A stretch of DNA of 64,000 bases from Croceibacterium atlanticum (GCF_001008165.2 NZ_CP011452.2:1736001-1800000); one strand, 5' to 3'; numbered from the stretch's first letter, positions 54,076 to 63,458 are shown. Made by a program: numbers and translations. The notes: generated by a model not told the origin, from the sequence alone.

Positions 54076-54183
54076 CCAAAAGTCCTACCTTTCCCTGCTT
54101 AATGTAGGGGGGCGAAGGTGAATCGCAAGATAACGCGCACGCTATATAACGCGCCCCTGTTTCGGGCCGGCTCCGGTACGGTT

Positions 54184-55434
54184 TCAGGGGCGCTGCTGCA
54201 CGCTTACCAGCCTTTCGGAAAGATCCGCGCCCTGCTGGCCCGTGATCTGGTAGACGGCTTCGAAATCGGCGCCCTTTGCCGCAGGCTCTTCCAGTTCCGG
54301 CGCCAGTGCCGGAGCGGCCGCGAGGGGGGCGATGCCGCGCAAGCCGGTATCGCGTGCACCGGCGATGATTGCCACCAATGCCCCGCTTGGCGCACGAAAG
54401 CGCGCGACATAGCCATAATCGCGATAATAGACGGGTGAGGCGAGGCGGCGCGCCTCCTCGCTGACATAGTTCTTGCCGGATTCGACGTGGATCAGCTCGT
54501 CATAGCTTTCGCCGAGCTGAAAGTTGGAATTCATGAAATTCACATCCTCCAGCAGATGCATCCCGCTGAACAGGCCGATATAGATCACATCGAAATAATT
54601 CAGCATGTCCGGCTGCAGTTCCGAAGCCGGCAATATGCTGATCTGCCGGTTTCCCCGGGTCAGGATCGGGATTACGTTCTGCATCCCGTAAGCCGATGAA
54701 AAAGGCAGGTAATTCAGCCCGACATCTTCCGCATTGCCGAAATGCTCGGGGTCCGCATCCTGCATCCGGACAAGGTCCGTCGGCGAATTAACCCGGAAGT
54801 CCCGGATCAGGCGGCCCTCTTCCGGCCTGACGGGGTCAATCTCGCCATAAATGTAATAATCGCCCAGCACGATCAGGGTCGGCCGCTGCGATTTCAGGAA
54901 GGGCTGCCACAGCTCGTTGGCCGGCGGTGCGCTCGATCCTGCGGAGGCGAAACGGCCCAGCATGAAACCGCCCGCCAGCAACAGGACGGCAAGGCCGAGA
55001 GCCATCGGCAGATATCGTCTGCCACGGCGCACCGGGACGGTCTCCGGCGTATCTTCATCGCAGGCCCCGGCGGCAATGCTGTCCTGCAGACGCAGGGCGT
55101 AGGTTCCTGCGGGCAATACCAGCCGCGGTTTTCCCCTATCACCGCCCTCCCCGGTGTAGAAATCGTCCAGCCGTTTGCGCAGGCGGTGGATATAGACGCG
55201 GACCGTTGCATCATCCCCTTCGGTATCGGCCTGGCCGAAAACCCGCTCCGCCATTTCCGCCTGCGATGCAGATTCGGCATCAGGGCCCCGATCGGCCAGG
55301 AAATCGAACAATTCCCGCAGGCGGCCGCTCTCGCCCGGAACGGCGGCAAGGCGCAAGCGCTCAACCTCGGCGGCGAAAGCGTCCGCCCCCGCGCCTCGCG
55401 CTGCCTGCTTTCCCCATCCGATCCCCAACGGCAT
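54184..55434 (-). CDS. Winged-helix, membrane-anchored regulator-like protein
   Basis: A 416-residue protein. Residues ~20-110 form an OmpR/PhoB-type winged helix (ELFDFLADRG, ATVRVYIHRLRKRLDDFY), then a single TM helix (YLPMALGLAVLLLAGGFMLG, ~150-170) and a ~250-residue domain beginning QRPTLIVLGDYYIYGEIDP, which should lie in the periplasm. This CadC/ToxR-like layout fits direct signal transduction from envelope to DNA. It is divergent from a TonB receptor gene 118 bp away, its probable target. The upstream frame to 55704 lies within the receptor gene, so the ATG at 55434 is used. Confidence 0.82.
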   Translation of the reverse strand: MPLGIGWGKQAARGAGADAFAAEVERLRLAAVPGESGRLRELFDFLADRGPDAESASQAEMAERVFGQADTEGDDATVRVYIHRLRKRLDDFYTGEGGDRGKPRLVLPAGTYALRLQDSIAAGACDEDTPETVPVRRGRRYLPMALGLAVLLLAGGFMLGRFASAGSSAPPANELWQPFLKSQRPTLIVLGDYYIYGEIDPVRPEEGRLIRDFRVNSPTDLVRMQDADPEHFGNAEDVGLNYLPFSSAYGMQNVIPILTRGNRQISILPASELQPDMLNYFDVIYIGLFSGMHLLEDVNFMNSNFQLGESYDELIHVESGKNYVSEEARRLASPVYYRDYGYVARFRAPSGALVAIIAGARDTGLRGIAPLAAAPALAPELEEPAAKGADFEAVYQITGQQGADLSERLVSVQQRP

Positions 55435-55552
55435 CCCGCAAACTCCGATGTAACGTCCGTGTAACGGGCGATTACCGTAATTAACTTTCAATAGCCATGG
55501 GGCCTCTGCAGACCTGAATGTGTCAGTTTGAAAATTGAGACGGGACGGGATT

Positions 55553-57622
55553 TTGAACAAGCGTTTGTGCGGTACGGTTGGCGCAATGGCACTGTTGGCG
55601 AGCCATGGAGCGGCGATGGCCAACCCCGCCAGTGAAACAGCCGAAGCGGCCCGGGATGGGCAGAGCGAATCCACAGCGGATGGATTGGCCGAAGACACAT
55701 TCATCTATGTCTATGGCCGCGGTGAGAAGCGGATCGGCGAAGCCATTGCCGCCAGCGAAGGCGGCGTGGCAGGCGCCGATCTGGAAGTGCGCCCCCTGCT
55801 CCGCCCCGGTGAATTGCTGGAAGCGACGCCCGGCCTGATCGCCACCCAGCATTCCGGCGGGGGCAAGGCCAACCAGTATTTCCTGCGCGGTTTCAACCTC
55901 GATCACGGGACTGATTTCGCGGCCTATATCGACGACATGCCGATGAATTTCCGGACCCATGGCCACGGCCAGGGCTATCTGGACGTTAACGGGCTGATCC
56001 CCGAAACCGTGCGCCGCGTGGATTATCGCAAAGGCCCCTATCGGGCGGATACCGGCGATTTCAGCTTCGTCGGCTCCAGCTTCATAACCACGCAGGACCG
56101 GCTCGATCCCTTCGTTCTGGCGGAGGTCGGATCCTATGGATATCGCCGTTATGTCGGCGGCGGCTCCGCCAAAATTGGCGGCGGCGACCTGCTGCTGGTC
56201 GGCCAGGCCAAGTTCAATGACGGGCCCTGGCAATTGCCGGAAGATTTCGAAGGCTATTCCGGTTTCGCCAAATATTCGACACGGCTGGGCGATGGCGATC
56301 TCAAGCTGTCGCTCAACATCTATGACGCCAGCTGGGCCCCGACCGAACAGATACCCGAACGCGCCGTGGGAACCCTGGTGGAAGACCGATATGGGACGCT
56401 GGACCCGACATTGCGCGGCAGCACGAAACGGCAGGTTTTCACGGCCAATTACCTGTCGGATGACTGGAAGATCACTGGCTGGCTGCAGCATTACGACTGG
56501 AGCCTGCTGAGCAATTTCACCTTCTTCCTGGAAGACCCGGTCAATGGCGACCAGTTGCGCCAGTATGAGGAGCAATGGTCCTATGGCGGACGGGTGGAGC
56601 GCAGTTTCGCGCTGAGCGATCGCATTTCAATCCGCACCGGGGCGGAGGCGCGGGTCGACAATATCGATCCGGTGGGCCTCGACCACACGAAGGAAGGCGA
56701 ATTTCTCTCCACTGTCGGGGCGTTTAAGGTCGATGAGAGTTCGCTAGGCCTCTATGCCGAAGCGATCTGGGAACCGGTCGACCGGCTGATGGTGATCGGC
56801 GGTGTGCGCAATGACTGGTATCGTTTCGAAAGCGAAGCTCTCGCCGGGCCAAGCAGTTGGAGCGGAACGGTCAAGGACGATAGTTTCGCCCCCAAGATCG
56901 GGGTGAATTACGAAGTCGTGCCGGGCATCGCGCTCTATGCCAATTATGGCGAAGGCTTCCATTCCAACGATGCGCGCGGCGTCACCAATCCAGACGATCC
57001 CGCCCCCGGCCTGGTCGAAGGCGATTTCGAGGAAGTCGGCGCCCGTATCGAACGCGGCGGGCTGATCCTGACGGGCGTCTATTGGTGGAGCTCGATCGAG
57101 AGCGAACTGATCTATGTCGGAGATTCCGGCGCCGTGGAACCGAGCGATCCGGGCAAGCGCCATGGCTATGAGCTGACCGCATTCTGGAAACCGAATGACT
57201 GGCTGGCCTTCGACGGCGTGTGGACCGGCTCCACCGCCCGCTATTCCGGTCTGCCCGATGGCGAGGATTATATCCCGGGAGCGCTGGAAAGTGCGGGCGA
57301 ACTGGGCGTTTCGGCGATCTTCCCCGAATTCAACGCCGCGATGCGGGTCCGCTATCTTGGCCCCCACGCCCTGATCGAGGATAATTCGGTGCGAGGTTCG
57401 TCCACCACGCTGGTCAATCTCCGCGCTGCCTGGACACCGCAGGATCTCTACGGCTTTCAGATCTATGCGGAATTGCTCAACGCGCTCGATTCCGAAGGCG
57501 ACGATATCGATTATTTTTACGCCACCCGGCTTCCCGGCGAACCGCCAGAAGGGATCGAGGGGCGCAACAGCCGCATCGTGGAACCGCGCCAGATCCGCGT
57601 GGGGCTGAAGAAGACATTCTGA
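55553..57622 (+). CDS. TonB-dependent receptor
   Basis: Outer-membrane receptor of 689 residues. A TTG start at 55553 with GGGACGGGA upstream gives a clean signal peptide (NKRLCGTVGAMALLASHGAA, cleavage near AMA-NP); a TTG at 55535 is an alternative. The plug domain begins near TFIYVYGRGE and continues through LEATPGLIATQHSGGG and YFLRGFNLDHGTDFAAYIDD; the barrel ends in RVGLKKTF with terminal Phe. The plug's acidic DMPMNFRTHGHGQG loop has many His/Met residues. Substrate unknown. Likely controlled by the divergent ToxR-like protein. Confidence 0.94.
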   Translation: MNKRLCGTVGAMALLASHGAAMANPASETAEAARDGQSESTADGLAEDTFIYVYGRGEKRIGEAIAASEGGVAGADLEVRPLLRPGELLEATPGLIATQHSGGGKANQYFLRGFNLDHGTDFAAYIDDMPMNFRTHGHGQGYLDVNGLIPETVRRVDYRKGPYRADTGDFSFVGSSFITTQDRLDPFVLAEVGSYGYRRYVGGGSAKIGGGDLLLVGQAKFNDGPWQLPEDFEGYSGFAKYSTRLGDGDLKLSLNIYDASWAPTEQIPERAVGTLVEDRYGTLDPTLRGSTKRQVFTANYLSDDWKITGWLQHYDWSLLSNFTFFLEDPVNGDQLRQYEEQWSYGGRVERSFALSDRISIRTGAEARVDNIDPVGLDHTKEGEFLSTVGAFKVDESSLGLYAEAIWEPVDRLMVIGGVRNDWYRFESEALAGPSSWSGTVKDDSFAPKIGVNYEVVPGIALYANYGEGFHSNDARGVTNPDDPAPGLVEGDFEEVGARIERGGLILTGVYWWSSIESELIYVGDSGAVEPSDPGKRHGYELTAFWKPNDWLAFDGVWTGSTARYSGLPDGEDYIPGALESAGELGVSAIFPEFNAAMRVRYLGPHALIEDNSVRGSSTTLVNLRAAWTPQDLYGFQIYAELLNALDSEGDDIDYFYATRLPGEPPEGIEGRNSRIVEPRQIRVGLKKTF

Positions 57623-57661
57623 CCGGCTACTCCGGCGGCGCGAGGGCGCCGCTTGCCTCCC

Positions 57662-57697
57662 GCCCGCCCGTGTCCCCGCACGGGCGGGCTTCTTGTT
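57662..57697 (+). terminator. Terminator of the TonB receptor gene
   Basis: GCCCGCCCGTG, 6-nt loop, CACGGGCGGGC followed by TTCTTGTTT: an 11-bp perfect stem 40 bp after the receptor stop. Confidence 0.9.
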
Positions 57698-57827
57698 TCT
57701 ACTTTCGGGAAAGTGGGCGGATTTCACAGGACCTTCGTCAAGGGCACGCGTCATTATGTCAATGACACTTGACCAAATGCTTCGACATGTCTAGTCTCCT
57801 TTACATCATAGCAAGGGAGCTTGACTG

Positions 57828-58007
57828 ATGGAGAAAATTCTCAAGGCAATCGGATGGGCGGTGGCCATGCTCACCGTCAGCTGGGCGGGCGATGCAGGCG
57901 CCTTGTCGGAAGATATGACGCGCACGCTGATCATACTGATCCCCATATTCGCCGTCCTGTCCATCTCGGGGAACAAGTGCTGCACGCTGCTGCGGAAGGA
58001 CGCCTGA
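57828..58007 (+). CDS. small membrane protein, 59 aa
   Basis: Short protein beginning MEKILKAIGWAVAMLTVSWA with one helix (about 8-20), an acidic stretch (GALSEDM) and a second helix (TLIILIPIFAVLSISG, ~33-48), ending in a Cys-Cys-containing basic tail (NKCCTLLRKDA). CAAGGGAG precedes the ATG at good distance. It is first in a three-gene cassette (next gene 3 bp later) with another membrane protein and an XRE repressor. Function unknown. Confidence 0.7.
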   Translation: MEKILKAIGWAVAMLTVSWAGDAGALSEDMTRTLIILIPIFAVLSISGNKCCTLLRKDA

Positions 58008-58010
58008 ATC

Positions 58011-58430
58011 ATGGCCATGCCCTCCACCCCGGAATCGCGCCGATATATGCGGCGCCTGTCCATCTCGATGGCGGCCTATATGGTGACGCTGATCGGCGGC
58101 GCATATCTGGTCAATAACGAGCTGGTGTCCGGCCCGCTGCTCTGGCTTCTGGCGCTGCTACCGGGCCTTTCGCTGGTCGGCGCCTTTTATGCGGTCGGCA
58201 TGTTCATCATCGAACAGAAGGATGAATTCCTGCGAATGCTGCTGGTCCGCCAGTCGCTGTTCGCAACCGCATTCGCCCTGTCCGTCGCCAGCATCTGGGG
58301 CTTTCTCCAGGAATTCGGCCTCGTGCCGGATGTAGCGCTCTATTACGTGGCCATATTGTGGTTCTTCGGTCTCGGCCTGGGGGCCGGATTCAACAAGCTG
58401 ACCGTGGGCAGCGCAGGGTGGTGCTGGTGA
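58011..58430 (+). CDS. four-TM hypothetical protein, 139 aa
   Basis: Integral membrane protein with helices near residues 18-40, 43-68, 80-100 and 107-128. Between the second and third lies a charged cytoplasmic turn EQKDEFLRMLLVRQS. The arrangement, with an adjacent small XRE repressor overlapping by 4 bp (GTGA), matches a widespread membrane-protein/YozG-like repressor pairing whose role is not established. I recognise no further family signature. Confidence 0.75.
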   Translation: MAMPSTPESRRYMRRLSISMAAYMVTLIGGAYLVNNELVSGPLLWLLALLPGLSLVGAFYAVGMFIIEQKDEFLRMLLVRQSLFATAFALSVASIWGFLQEFGLVPDVALYYVAILWFFGLGLGAGFNKLTVGSAGWCW

Positions 58431-58618
58431 AGAACCGCCTTCGCGTCCTGCGTGCCGAGCGGGGATGGAGCCAGCAGGCGCTTGCCGACCGGCTCGAAGT
58501 ATCGCGCCAGAGCGTGAATGCCATCGAGACAGGCAAATATGATCCTTCCCTGCCCCTGGCCTTCCGCATCGCCGATGTCTTCGGCCTGACCATAGAAGAG
58601 ATCTTCCTGCGCGACTGA
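58427..58618 (+). CDS. XRE-family small repressor
   Basis: A 63-residue protein consisting only of an XRE helix-turn-helix: NRLRVLRAERGWSQQALADR, then LEVSRQSVNAIETGKYDPSL and a C-terminal helix IADVFGLTIEEIFL. It is the YozG/YgzD type. A GTG start overlapping the previous stop (GTGA) is used; earlier GTGs in frame would overlap further. It probably represses its own cassette. Confidence 0.88.
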   Translation: MKNRLRVLRAERGWSQQALADRLEVSRQSVNAIETGKYDPSLPLAFRIADVFGLTIEEIFLRD

Positions 58619-58714
58619 GCGCCGATGAAAGTGGCGCTGCCCCAGCAAGGCATCGAACCGGGGAATTGCACCATGCAAGCCCCCGGCGTCAGGCCCGATG
58701 CGGTTCTGGCAGCC

Positions 58715-59932
58715 CTATTCCTCCATCCCGGTGAAGACGAAACGCTGCACGCGCCGCCCGGTGTTCACCTCGGTCGTATAGACATTGCCGTGGCTGTCCA
58801 CATCGACGCTGTGCAGCCAGATGAACTGCCCCGGATAGCGGCCATTCTTGCCGAAGGATCCGAGTATTTCGTGATTTTCACGCAGCAGGATCCACACCCG
58901 GCCGTTCATCATATCGGCGACATAGACATATTTGTTGTCCGGGCTGAAGGCCACGTCGCTCGCCGTGCGGGTGCCGCCCGTTTCCGGCGCGATCACGATA
59001 TCCTGCAGGAATTCCACCCCATCGGCCGTTTCGCGGAATAATTGCAGCCGGTTGTTTCGCCGGTCGCAAACATAGATCGTGTCCTCCGGCCCGCGGACCA
59101 CGCAATGCACGATATCGCCGAAGCTGCGGCTGGAAGGATCCGGCCCGCCATCGCCAGTGCTGGTCGCCTGGCTCTGATCGAAGGCGCCTTCCCGCGTGGA
59201 GGCATCGGGATCTTCGCCATAGGCGCCCCAGAGATGTTCAAAGGCCAGATCGTCGCTGCCGATCTCGATGATGCGCTTGTTGATATAGCCATCAGCCACC
59301 AGCACGCTGTTGCCGTCATGGCTGATATCGGCGGGGTTGCCGAGATATTGCCGGGACATGTTCCCATCGGTGGAGCCGCGCCGCCCGAACTGGCGGATGA
59401 ATTCGCCATCTGCGGTGAAATTCAGTACGACATGATCGCCATCGCCATTGCCGCCCAGCCAGACGGTTCCGGCATCGTCCACGAACAGGCCGTGGACATT
59501 GGCCGGCCATTGTTCGTCACCCGTTTCCACCCGGTCGCGCCCTTCGCCCTCATAGGTCGAACTGCCCGGCGCCAGATCCGGCCCGCCCCAGCCGCGCAGC
59601 AGATTGCCCTCCTGGTCGAATTGCAGGACATGTGGCGGGGCGGAACAGCATGCAACCGCGATCGGCGGTTCCGCATCCAGTCCGATATCGGTGAAACCGA
59701 GCGAGTTGGGACGGGTGAGAACCCAGATCGTATCGTCATTCGCCACTGACAGGCCGGGCGCCTGCCCCAGGATCATGTCCTCCGGCAGTTTCGGCCATGC
59801 CGCATCCGCCTTGAATGTCGGAATCGGCACTTCATGATTGAACCGTTCGCTGCTGATATCGACCAGCGTATCGGCCGCGGCCGGGCTCGCCATCAGCGCG
59901 CCGGCTGCGATTGTCAGGGTGATTGATCGCAT
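58715..59932 (-). CDS. exported NHL-type beta-propeller protein
   Basis: Secreted/periplasmic 405-residue protein: signal MRSITLTIAAGALMASPAAA, then repeated NHL-like units (GLSVANDDTIWVLTR, HGLFVDDAGTVWLGG, NPADISHDGNSVLVADG, CVVRGPEDTIYVCDRR, DVAFSPDNKYVYVAD, HSVDVDSHGNVYTTE), six in all, matching a six-bladed propeller like the peptidylglycine alpha-amidating lyase/NHL family. An ACCS-like CCSAPPHV sits between blades. Enzymatic role unclear. AAGGAG precedes the ATG at 59932. The Tat aminotransferase lies upstream on the same strand, 34 bp away, so the two may be co-transcribed. Confidence 0.88.
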   Translation of the reverse strand: MRSITLTIAAGALMASPAAADTLVDISSERFNHEVPIPTFKADAAWPKLPEDMILGQAPGLSVANDDTIWVLTRPNSLGFTDIGLDAEPPIAVACCSAPPHVLQFDQEGNLLRGWGGPDLAPGSSTYEGEGRDRVETGDEQWPANVHGLFVDDAGTVWLGGNGDGDHVVLNFTADGEFIRQFGRRGSTDGNMSRQYLGNPADISHDGNSVLVADGYINKRIIEIGSDDLAFEHLWGAYGEDPDASTREGAFDQSQATSTGDGGPDPSSRSFGDIVHCVVRGPEDTIYVCDRRNNRLQLFRETADGVEFLQDIVIAPETGGTRTASDVAFSPDNKYVYVADMMNGRVWILLRENHEILGSFGKNGRYPGQFIWLHSVDVDSHGNVYTTEVNTGRRVQRFVFTGMEE

Positions 59933-59966
59933 CGTCCACTCCTTGAGAGAGGAGCGCCCCGGCATA

Positions 59967-61091
59967 TCAGCCCTTCAGCGCCCCAATGACTTCCGGCAAG
60001 GCTGCGGCATAGCGTTCAACATCCTCCAGCCTGCCCGTGCTGACCCGCGAATATTGTGTCCACTGGCCATAGGCGCCGCGGATCGAAATCTTCCGGTCTG
60101 CCATCGCTTTCTGCACGGCATCCGCATCGGGCACCACCACATAAACGAAATTGGTCTGCGAAGGCAGCGCCGTGAGCCCGGCCCGTTTCACGGCATCGAG
60201 GATCATTTCGCGGCCTTCCATCACCATCGCCTTGGATTTTTCGAGGAAAGCCATGTCGTTATAGGAACCGATCGCGCCGGCCAGCCCGCCGACATTGCCG
60301 CCAAAGCTCATCAGATAGCCGCGGATCTTTTCCGCATTCGCCTCGCTCGTGATTGCATAGCCAACGCGCATTCCGGCCATGCCGTAGATCTTGGAAAAAG
60401 TGCGGCAGATGATCACGTCATGCCCGGCCTTCACCAGATCGATCAGCGTTTCGGATTCGGGGACATTGGTCAGTTCGTTATAGGCTTCATCCACCAGCAG
60501 CGTGGCCCTGGGCATGACTTGCGAGGCGAAGCGGCGCAGGGCCGCATTGTCGATCACCATGCCGGTCGGGTTGTTGGGATTGCAGACCTGGACCAGCGAA
60601 ACGCTGTCATCCAGCCGGGCCAGCATACCGTCCAGATCGATATCCATATCGGCTTTCAGCGGAACGCGAACCGCCCTGGCGCCCTGGCGTTCACCATACT
60701 GGACCGTCGTATCCCAGAACAGGCCCGGACACAGGATCGTGCCGTCCTCCCCCCAGGCAAGTGCGATGGCAGAAAGGATTTCGGTCGACCCGCTGCCCAG
60801 CACGACCTGGCGGGGGCTGACGCCGTGGCGTTCCGCGATCATGTCCGTCAGATGGGCAAGGCCCCGATCGGCATAATAGCACCCTTTGGTCGCCGCATCG
60901 GTGATCGCCTGCACTGCGGAAGGCGCGGGGCCATAGGGGTTTTCGTTCCGGGACAAGAGGGCGACGCCATCCGTCGGGCCGAAATACGTGCCCGTGCCGC
61001 CACTGGCCGCCCGGGCCTGCGTTGCCGCGACCGAAGCCACCCCTGCCGCTGCGGCCGTTCCGGCCAGGAAATGCCTGCGATTGAAGTCCAT
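59967..61091 (-). CDS. Tat-exported class I/II aminotransferase
   Basis: PLP fold-type I enzyme of 374 residues similar to histidinol-phosphate aminotransferases. It starts with a twin-arginine signal: MDFNRRHFLAGTAAAAGVAS and cleavage near ARA-AS. The core has RNENPYGP, GSGSTEIL, VCNPNNPTG, VDEAYNEL and the Schiff-base Lys in RTFSKIYGMAGMRVG. Export of a PLP enzyme by Tat fits cofactor loading in the cytoplasm. Substrate unknown. It is followed on the same strand by the NHL propeller gene. Confidence 0.9.
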   Translation of the reverse strand: MDFNRRHFLAGTAAAAGVASVAATQARAASGGTGTYFGPTDGVALLSRNENPYGPAPSAVQAITDAATKGCYYADRGLAHLTDMIAERHGVSPRQVVLGSGSTEILSAIALAWGEDGTILCPGLFWDTTVQYGERQGARAVRVPLKADMDIDLDGMLARLDDSVSLVQVCNPNNPTGMVIDNAALRRFASQVMPRATLLVDEAYNELTNVPESETLIDLVKAGHDVIICRTFSKIYGMAGMRVGYAITSEANAEKIRGYLMSFGGNVGGLAGAIGSYNDMAFLEKSKAMVMEGREMILDAVKRAGLTALPSQTNFVYVVVPDADAVQKAMADRKISIRGAYGQWTQYSRVSTGRLEDVERYAAALPEVIGALKG

Positions 61092-61112
61092 GGCGTATGC
61101 CCTCCTTTGCCC

Positions 61113-61955
61113 TTAGCGATTGGCGATCATCGTCACCCCGACCACGACCAGATAGATCCCGAAAACCGTCCGCAGCAGCGCCGGGCTGAGCTTGTGCGCC
61201 GTCGCCACCCCCAATGGTGCGAACAGCACCGAGGTGACGATCACGGCCGCCGCCGCGGGAATGTTCACATAACCGATCGACCCCCAGGGCAGCCCCGGCT
61301 CCCCCAGCCCGATAATGGCAAAGCCGATCGCGCCGGGGATCGCGATGATCGCGCCCATGCCCGATGCAGTGCCGATGGCCCGGTGGATCGGCGTGCCGCA
61401 CAATGTCATCACCATCGTTGCAATCGTGCCGCCACCGATTCCCAGAAGGGCCGACAGCAGGCCCAGCCCGCCGGCAAGCCCGATCCGCGCCGCCCCGCCA
61501 GGCATGTTTTGCGCCACCACCCGATCACGCATGGAAGGCGTGAGAAAATGCAGGGCAAACAGCAGCACGCCGACGCCGAAGATCGTTGCCAGCGTCGTCC
61601 CCGAAACCAGATCGGCCACGAAGGCGCCAAAAATCGTGCCGATGGCGACCCACGGCGCCCAGCCTTTCAGCACGCCGAAATCCACCGAAGAGCGGGCGGC
61701 ATGGCTGCGCACGGCGCGTATCGAAGTGAATATGATGGTCGCGAGAGAAGTCCCCACCGCGACATGAGTCATCTGTTCTGCCCCGGTGCCGAGCAGCGGG
61801 AGTATCAGGATCAGCGCCGGAACGACGACGAAGCCGCCCCCAATCCCGAACAGGCCGCCCGCAAAACCTGCCGCGGCCCCCGCCGCGAGCAGCGCGGCGA
61901 GCAAGGGTAAGTACGAAACCGTTTCTGTCACGACCGGGATCTTAACCCCTGCCAT
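61113..61955 (-). CDS. TauE/SafE-family sulfite exporter-like permease
   Basis: Inner-membrane protein of about 280 residues with eight helices in two repeats. Each half has the glycine-rich signature: AGFAGGLFGIGGGFVVVPAL and LGLLSALLGIGGGTIATMVM. The family moves sulfite, sulfonates or related organic acids. The open frame extends to 62312 but the upstream part is not protein-like; ATGs at 61955 and 61973 are best. It starts the run exporter, aminotransferase, propeller on the minus strand, 21 bp before the aminotransferase gene. Confidence 0.88.
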   Translation of the reverse strand: MAGVKIPVVTETVSYLPLLAALLAAGAAAGFAGGLFGIGGGFVVVPALILILPLLGTGAEQMTHVAVGTSLATIIFTSIRAVRSHAARSSVDFGVLKGWAPWVAIGTIFGAFVADLVSGTTLATIFGVGVLLFALHFLTPSMRDRVVAQNMPGGAARIGLAGGLGLLSALLGIGGGTIATMVMTLCGTPIHRAIGTASGMGAIIAIPGAIGFAIIGLGEPGLPWGSIGYVNIPAAAAVIVTSVLFAPLGVATAHKLSPALLRTVFGIYLVVVGVTMIANR

Positions 61956-62270
61956 CCATAGGTCGAGCAGCATTTGCCGCGATGCAGCAAATTGGGGGAT
62001 TTCAGCATAGTCGCCCTGCACCCAGCCCATCTTTCGCAACAATTTATCGCATTTTTCGGATCCAATGACGGGAAACAACATACTCCCCGGTATCGGAGAG
62101 CACATGAAGAACGATGATCGGGTCATTTTGACGGATTTCAGACATGGAAATATCCCCGCGCGCGGGGATTGGGGCACTGCTATGGGATGTGCCGTACCGG
62201 GTCCGGCAAGACGCGCTTTCGACCGGCGCTGTTCCGGATATCTTAGGGCCGGATATCTCAGGGAAAACCG

Positions 62271-63458
62271 ATGAGCGCCCTGGGTGCAATCGCGCGCAGG
62301 GGCGCAAGCCATCCGGGCGGCGCGATCCAGGCGGCTATCTCCATTACGCAGTCAGTCCGGCATCCCATGCTGGCCGCTGCGCCGGACCTGTCGCGTGTTT
62401 TCGACATGTGCGACGGAATTGGCATGTTGCGCCGTGTCGATGGCGTGGGGCCGCATCGCGCGGCAGCCTATTGGCTTGATGACAATGCCCGCGCACTGAT
62501 GCTGATGAACGTCGCCACCGGGCTGAATGCACCGGATCGGGCACAATGGGCCATCACCTTCGCGGCCTTCCTTCAGCAATGCTGGAGCGAGGAAAAAGGC
62601 GCCTTCATCCCCTTCCTGGGTTGTGACCGGAATTGGCGGGACGATGAAGAAGCCGAGGATTCCAGCGGCCGCGCATTATGGGCGCTGGGCCATACCATCG
62701 AATGCGCGCCCTGCCCGGAACTGCGCCGCTGGGCGCTGGATTGGTACGAAAAGGTCCTGCCTTGCTGCACGGGCTTCCATTCCCCGCGCGCTTCCGCCTT
62801 CGTCATGCTCGGCGCTGCGGCGCGCCTGCGGGCAGGGCCGGACCACGCCCTTTCCCGTACCGTTCTGCAAGACGGGGCGGACTTCCTGCATCGCCTGCTG
62901 GGCGGATCGCGCCGCCCCGACTGGGCATGGTTCGAAGCTGTGCTGGGATATGACAATCCGCGTCTGTCGCAGGCCCTGATCGAAGCCGGGCTGGTCCTGG
63001 AATGCAGAAGCGATATCGAAGCGGGTATCGAAACGCTGGAATGGGCAGCAACGCAGCAGATTTCCGCCAATGGCCATTTTCAGCCCGTCGCAACGGATGC
63101 GATCAACGGATCGCGTGATCGCTTGCCCTTCGATCAGCAGCCCCTGGACGCGCAAGCGGCGATCGATGCGGCGCGTGCGGCCTATTCCGCCACCGGAAAT
63201 ATTCGCTGGCTGGATCATGCGCAGGCGGCCTGGGCCTGGTTCTTCGGCGTGAATGACAGCGGCAGGATTCCCGCGGATATTGGCAGCAGCCACTGCTTCA
63301 GGGGCATTAATGCGCATTCCAGCCCGGAAACGACAATCGCCTTTCACCTTGCATATTATTCCATGTCTGGCCTGGCCCAGACGCAGCAGGAAGCCCTGCA
63401 ACATGTGGCGGGAGGCGAAGCTGCGACAGGTTTTGAAGAACGGCGCTCCCGGTCCTGA
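62271..63458 (+). CDS. alpha/alpha-barrel-like protein, sugar-linked
   Basis: A 395-residue cytoplasmic protein with helix-rich repeats of the type seen in (alpha/alpha)6 toroids. The motif RRVDGVGPHRAAAYWLDDNARAL recalls the TDDNARAL element of proteins found beside glycosyltransferases and GH130 phosphorylases (shown here as RVDGVGPHRAAAY and WLDDNARAL). Later parts are SSGRALWALGHTIE, FEAVLGYDNPRLSQALIEAG, and GINAHSSPETTIAFHLAYYS. Catalytic residues are not assignable. Its neighbour is manA, so a part in mannose-containing polysaccharide is inferred. Confidence 0.72.
   Translation: MSALGAIARRGASHPGGAIQAAISITQSVRHPMLAAAPDLSRVFDMCDGIGMLRRVDGVGPHRAAAYWLDDNARALMLMNVATGLNAPDRAQWAITFAAFLQQCWSEEKGAFIPFLGCDRNWRDDEEAEDSSGRALWALGHTIECAPCPELRRWALDWYEKVLPCCTGFHSPRASAFVMLGAAARLRAGPDHALSRTVLQDGADFLHRLLGGSRRPDWAWFEAVLGYDNPRLSQALIEAGLVLECRSDIEAGIETLEWAATQQISANGHFQPVATDAINGSRDRLPFDQQPLDAQAAIDAARAAYSATGNIRWLDHAQAAWAWFFGVNDSGRIPADIGSSHCFRGINAHSSPETTIAFHLAYYSMSGLAQTQQEALQHVAGGEAATGFEERRSRS

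Noticed and set aside
55523-56575. 350-codon open frame opposite the second TonB receptor
   Set aside because: Shadow of the receptor plug and barrel; no independent support.
59838-61910. 690-codon open frame opposite the propeller, aminotransferase and exporter
   Set aside because: It crosses three genes with clear motifs on the other strand and has low-complexity Arg/Asp/His content.
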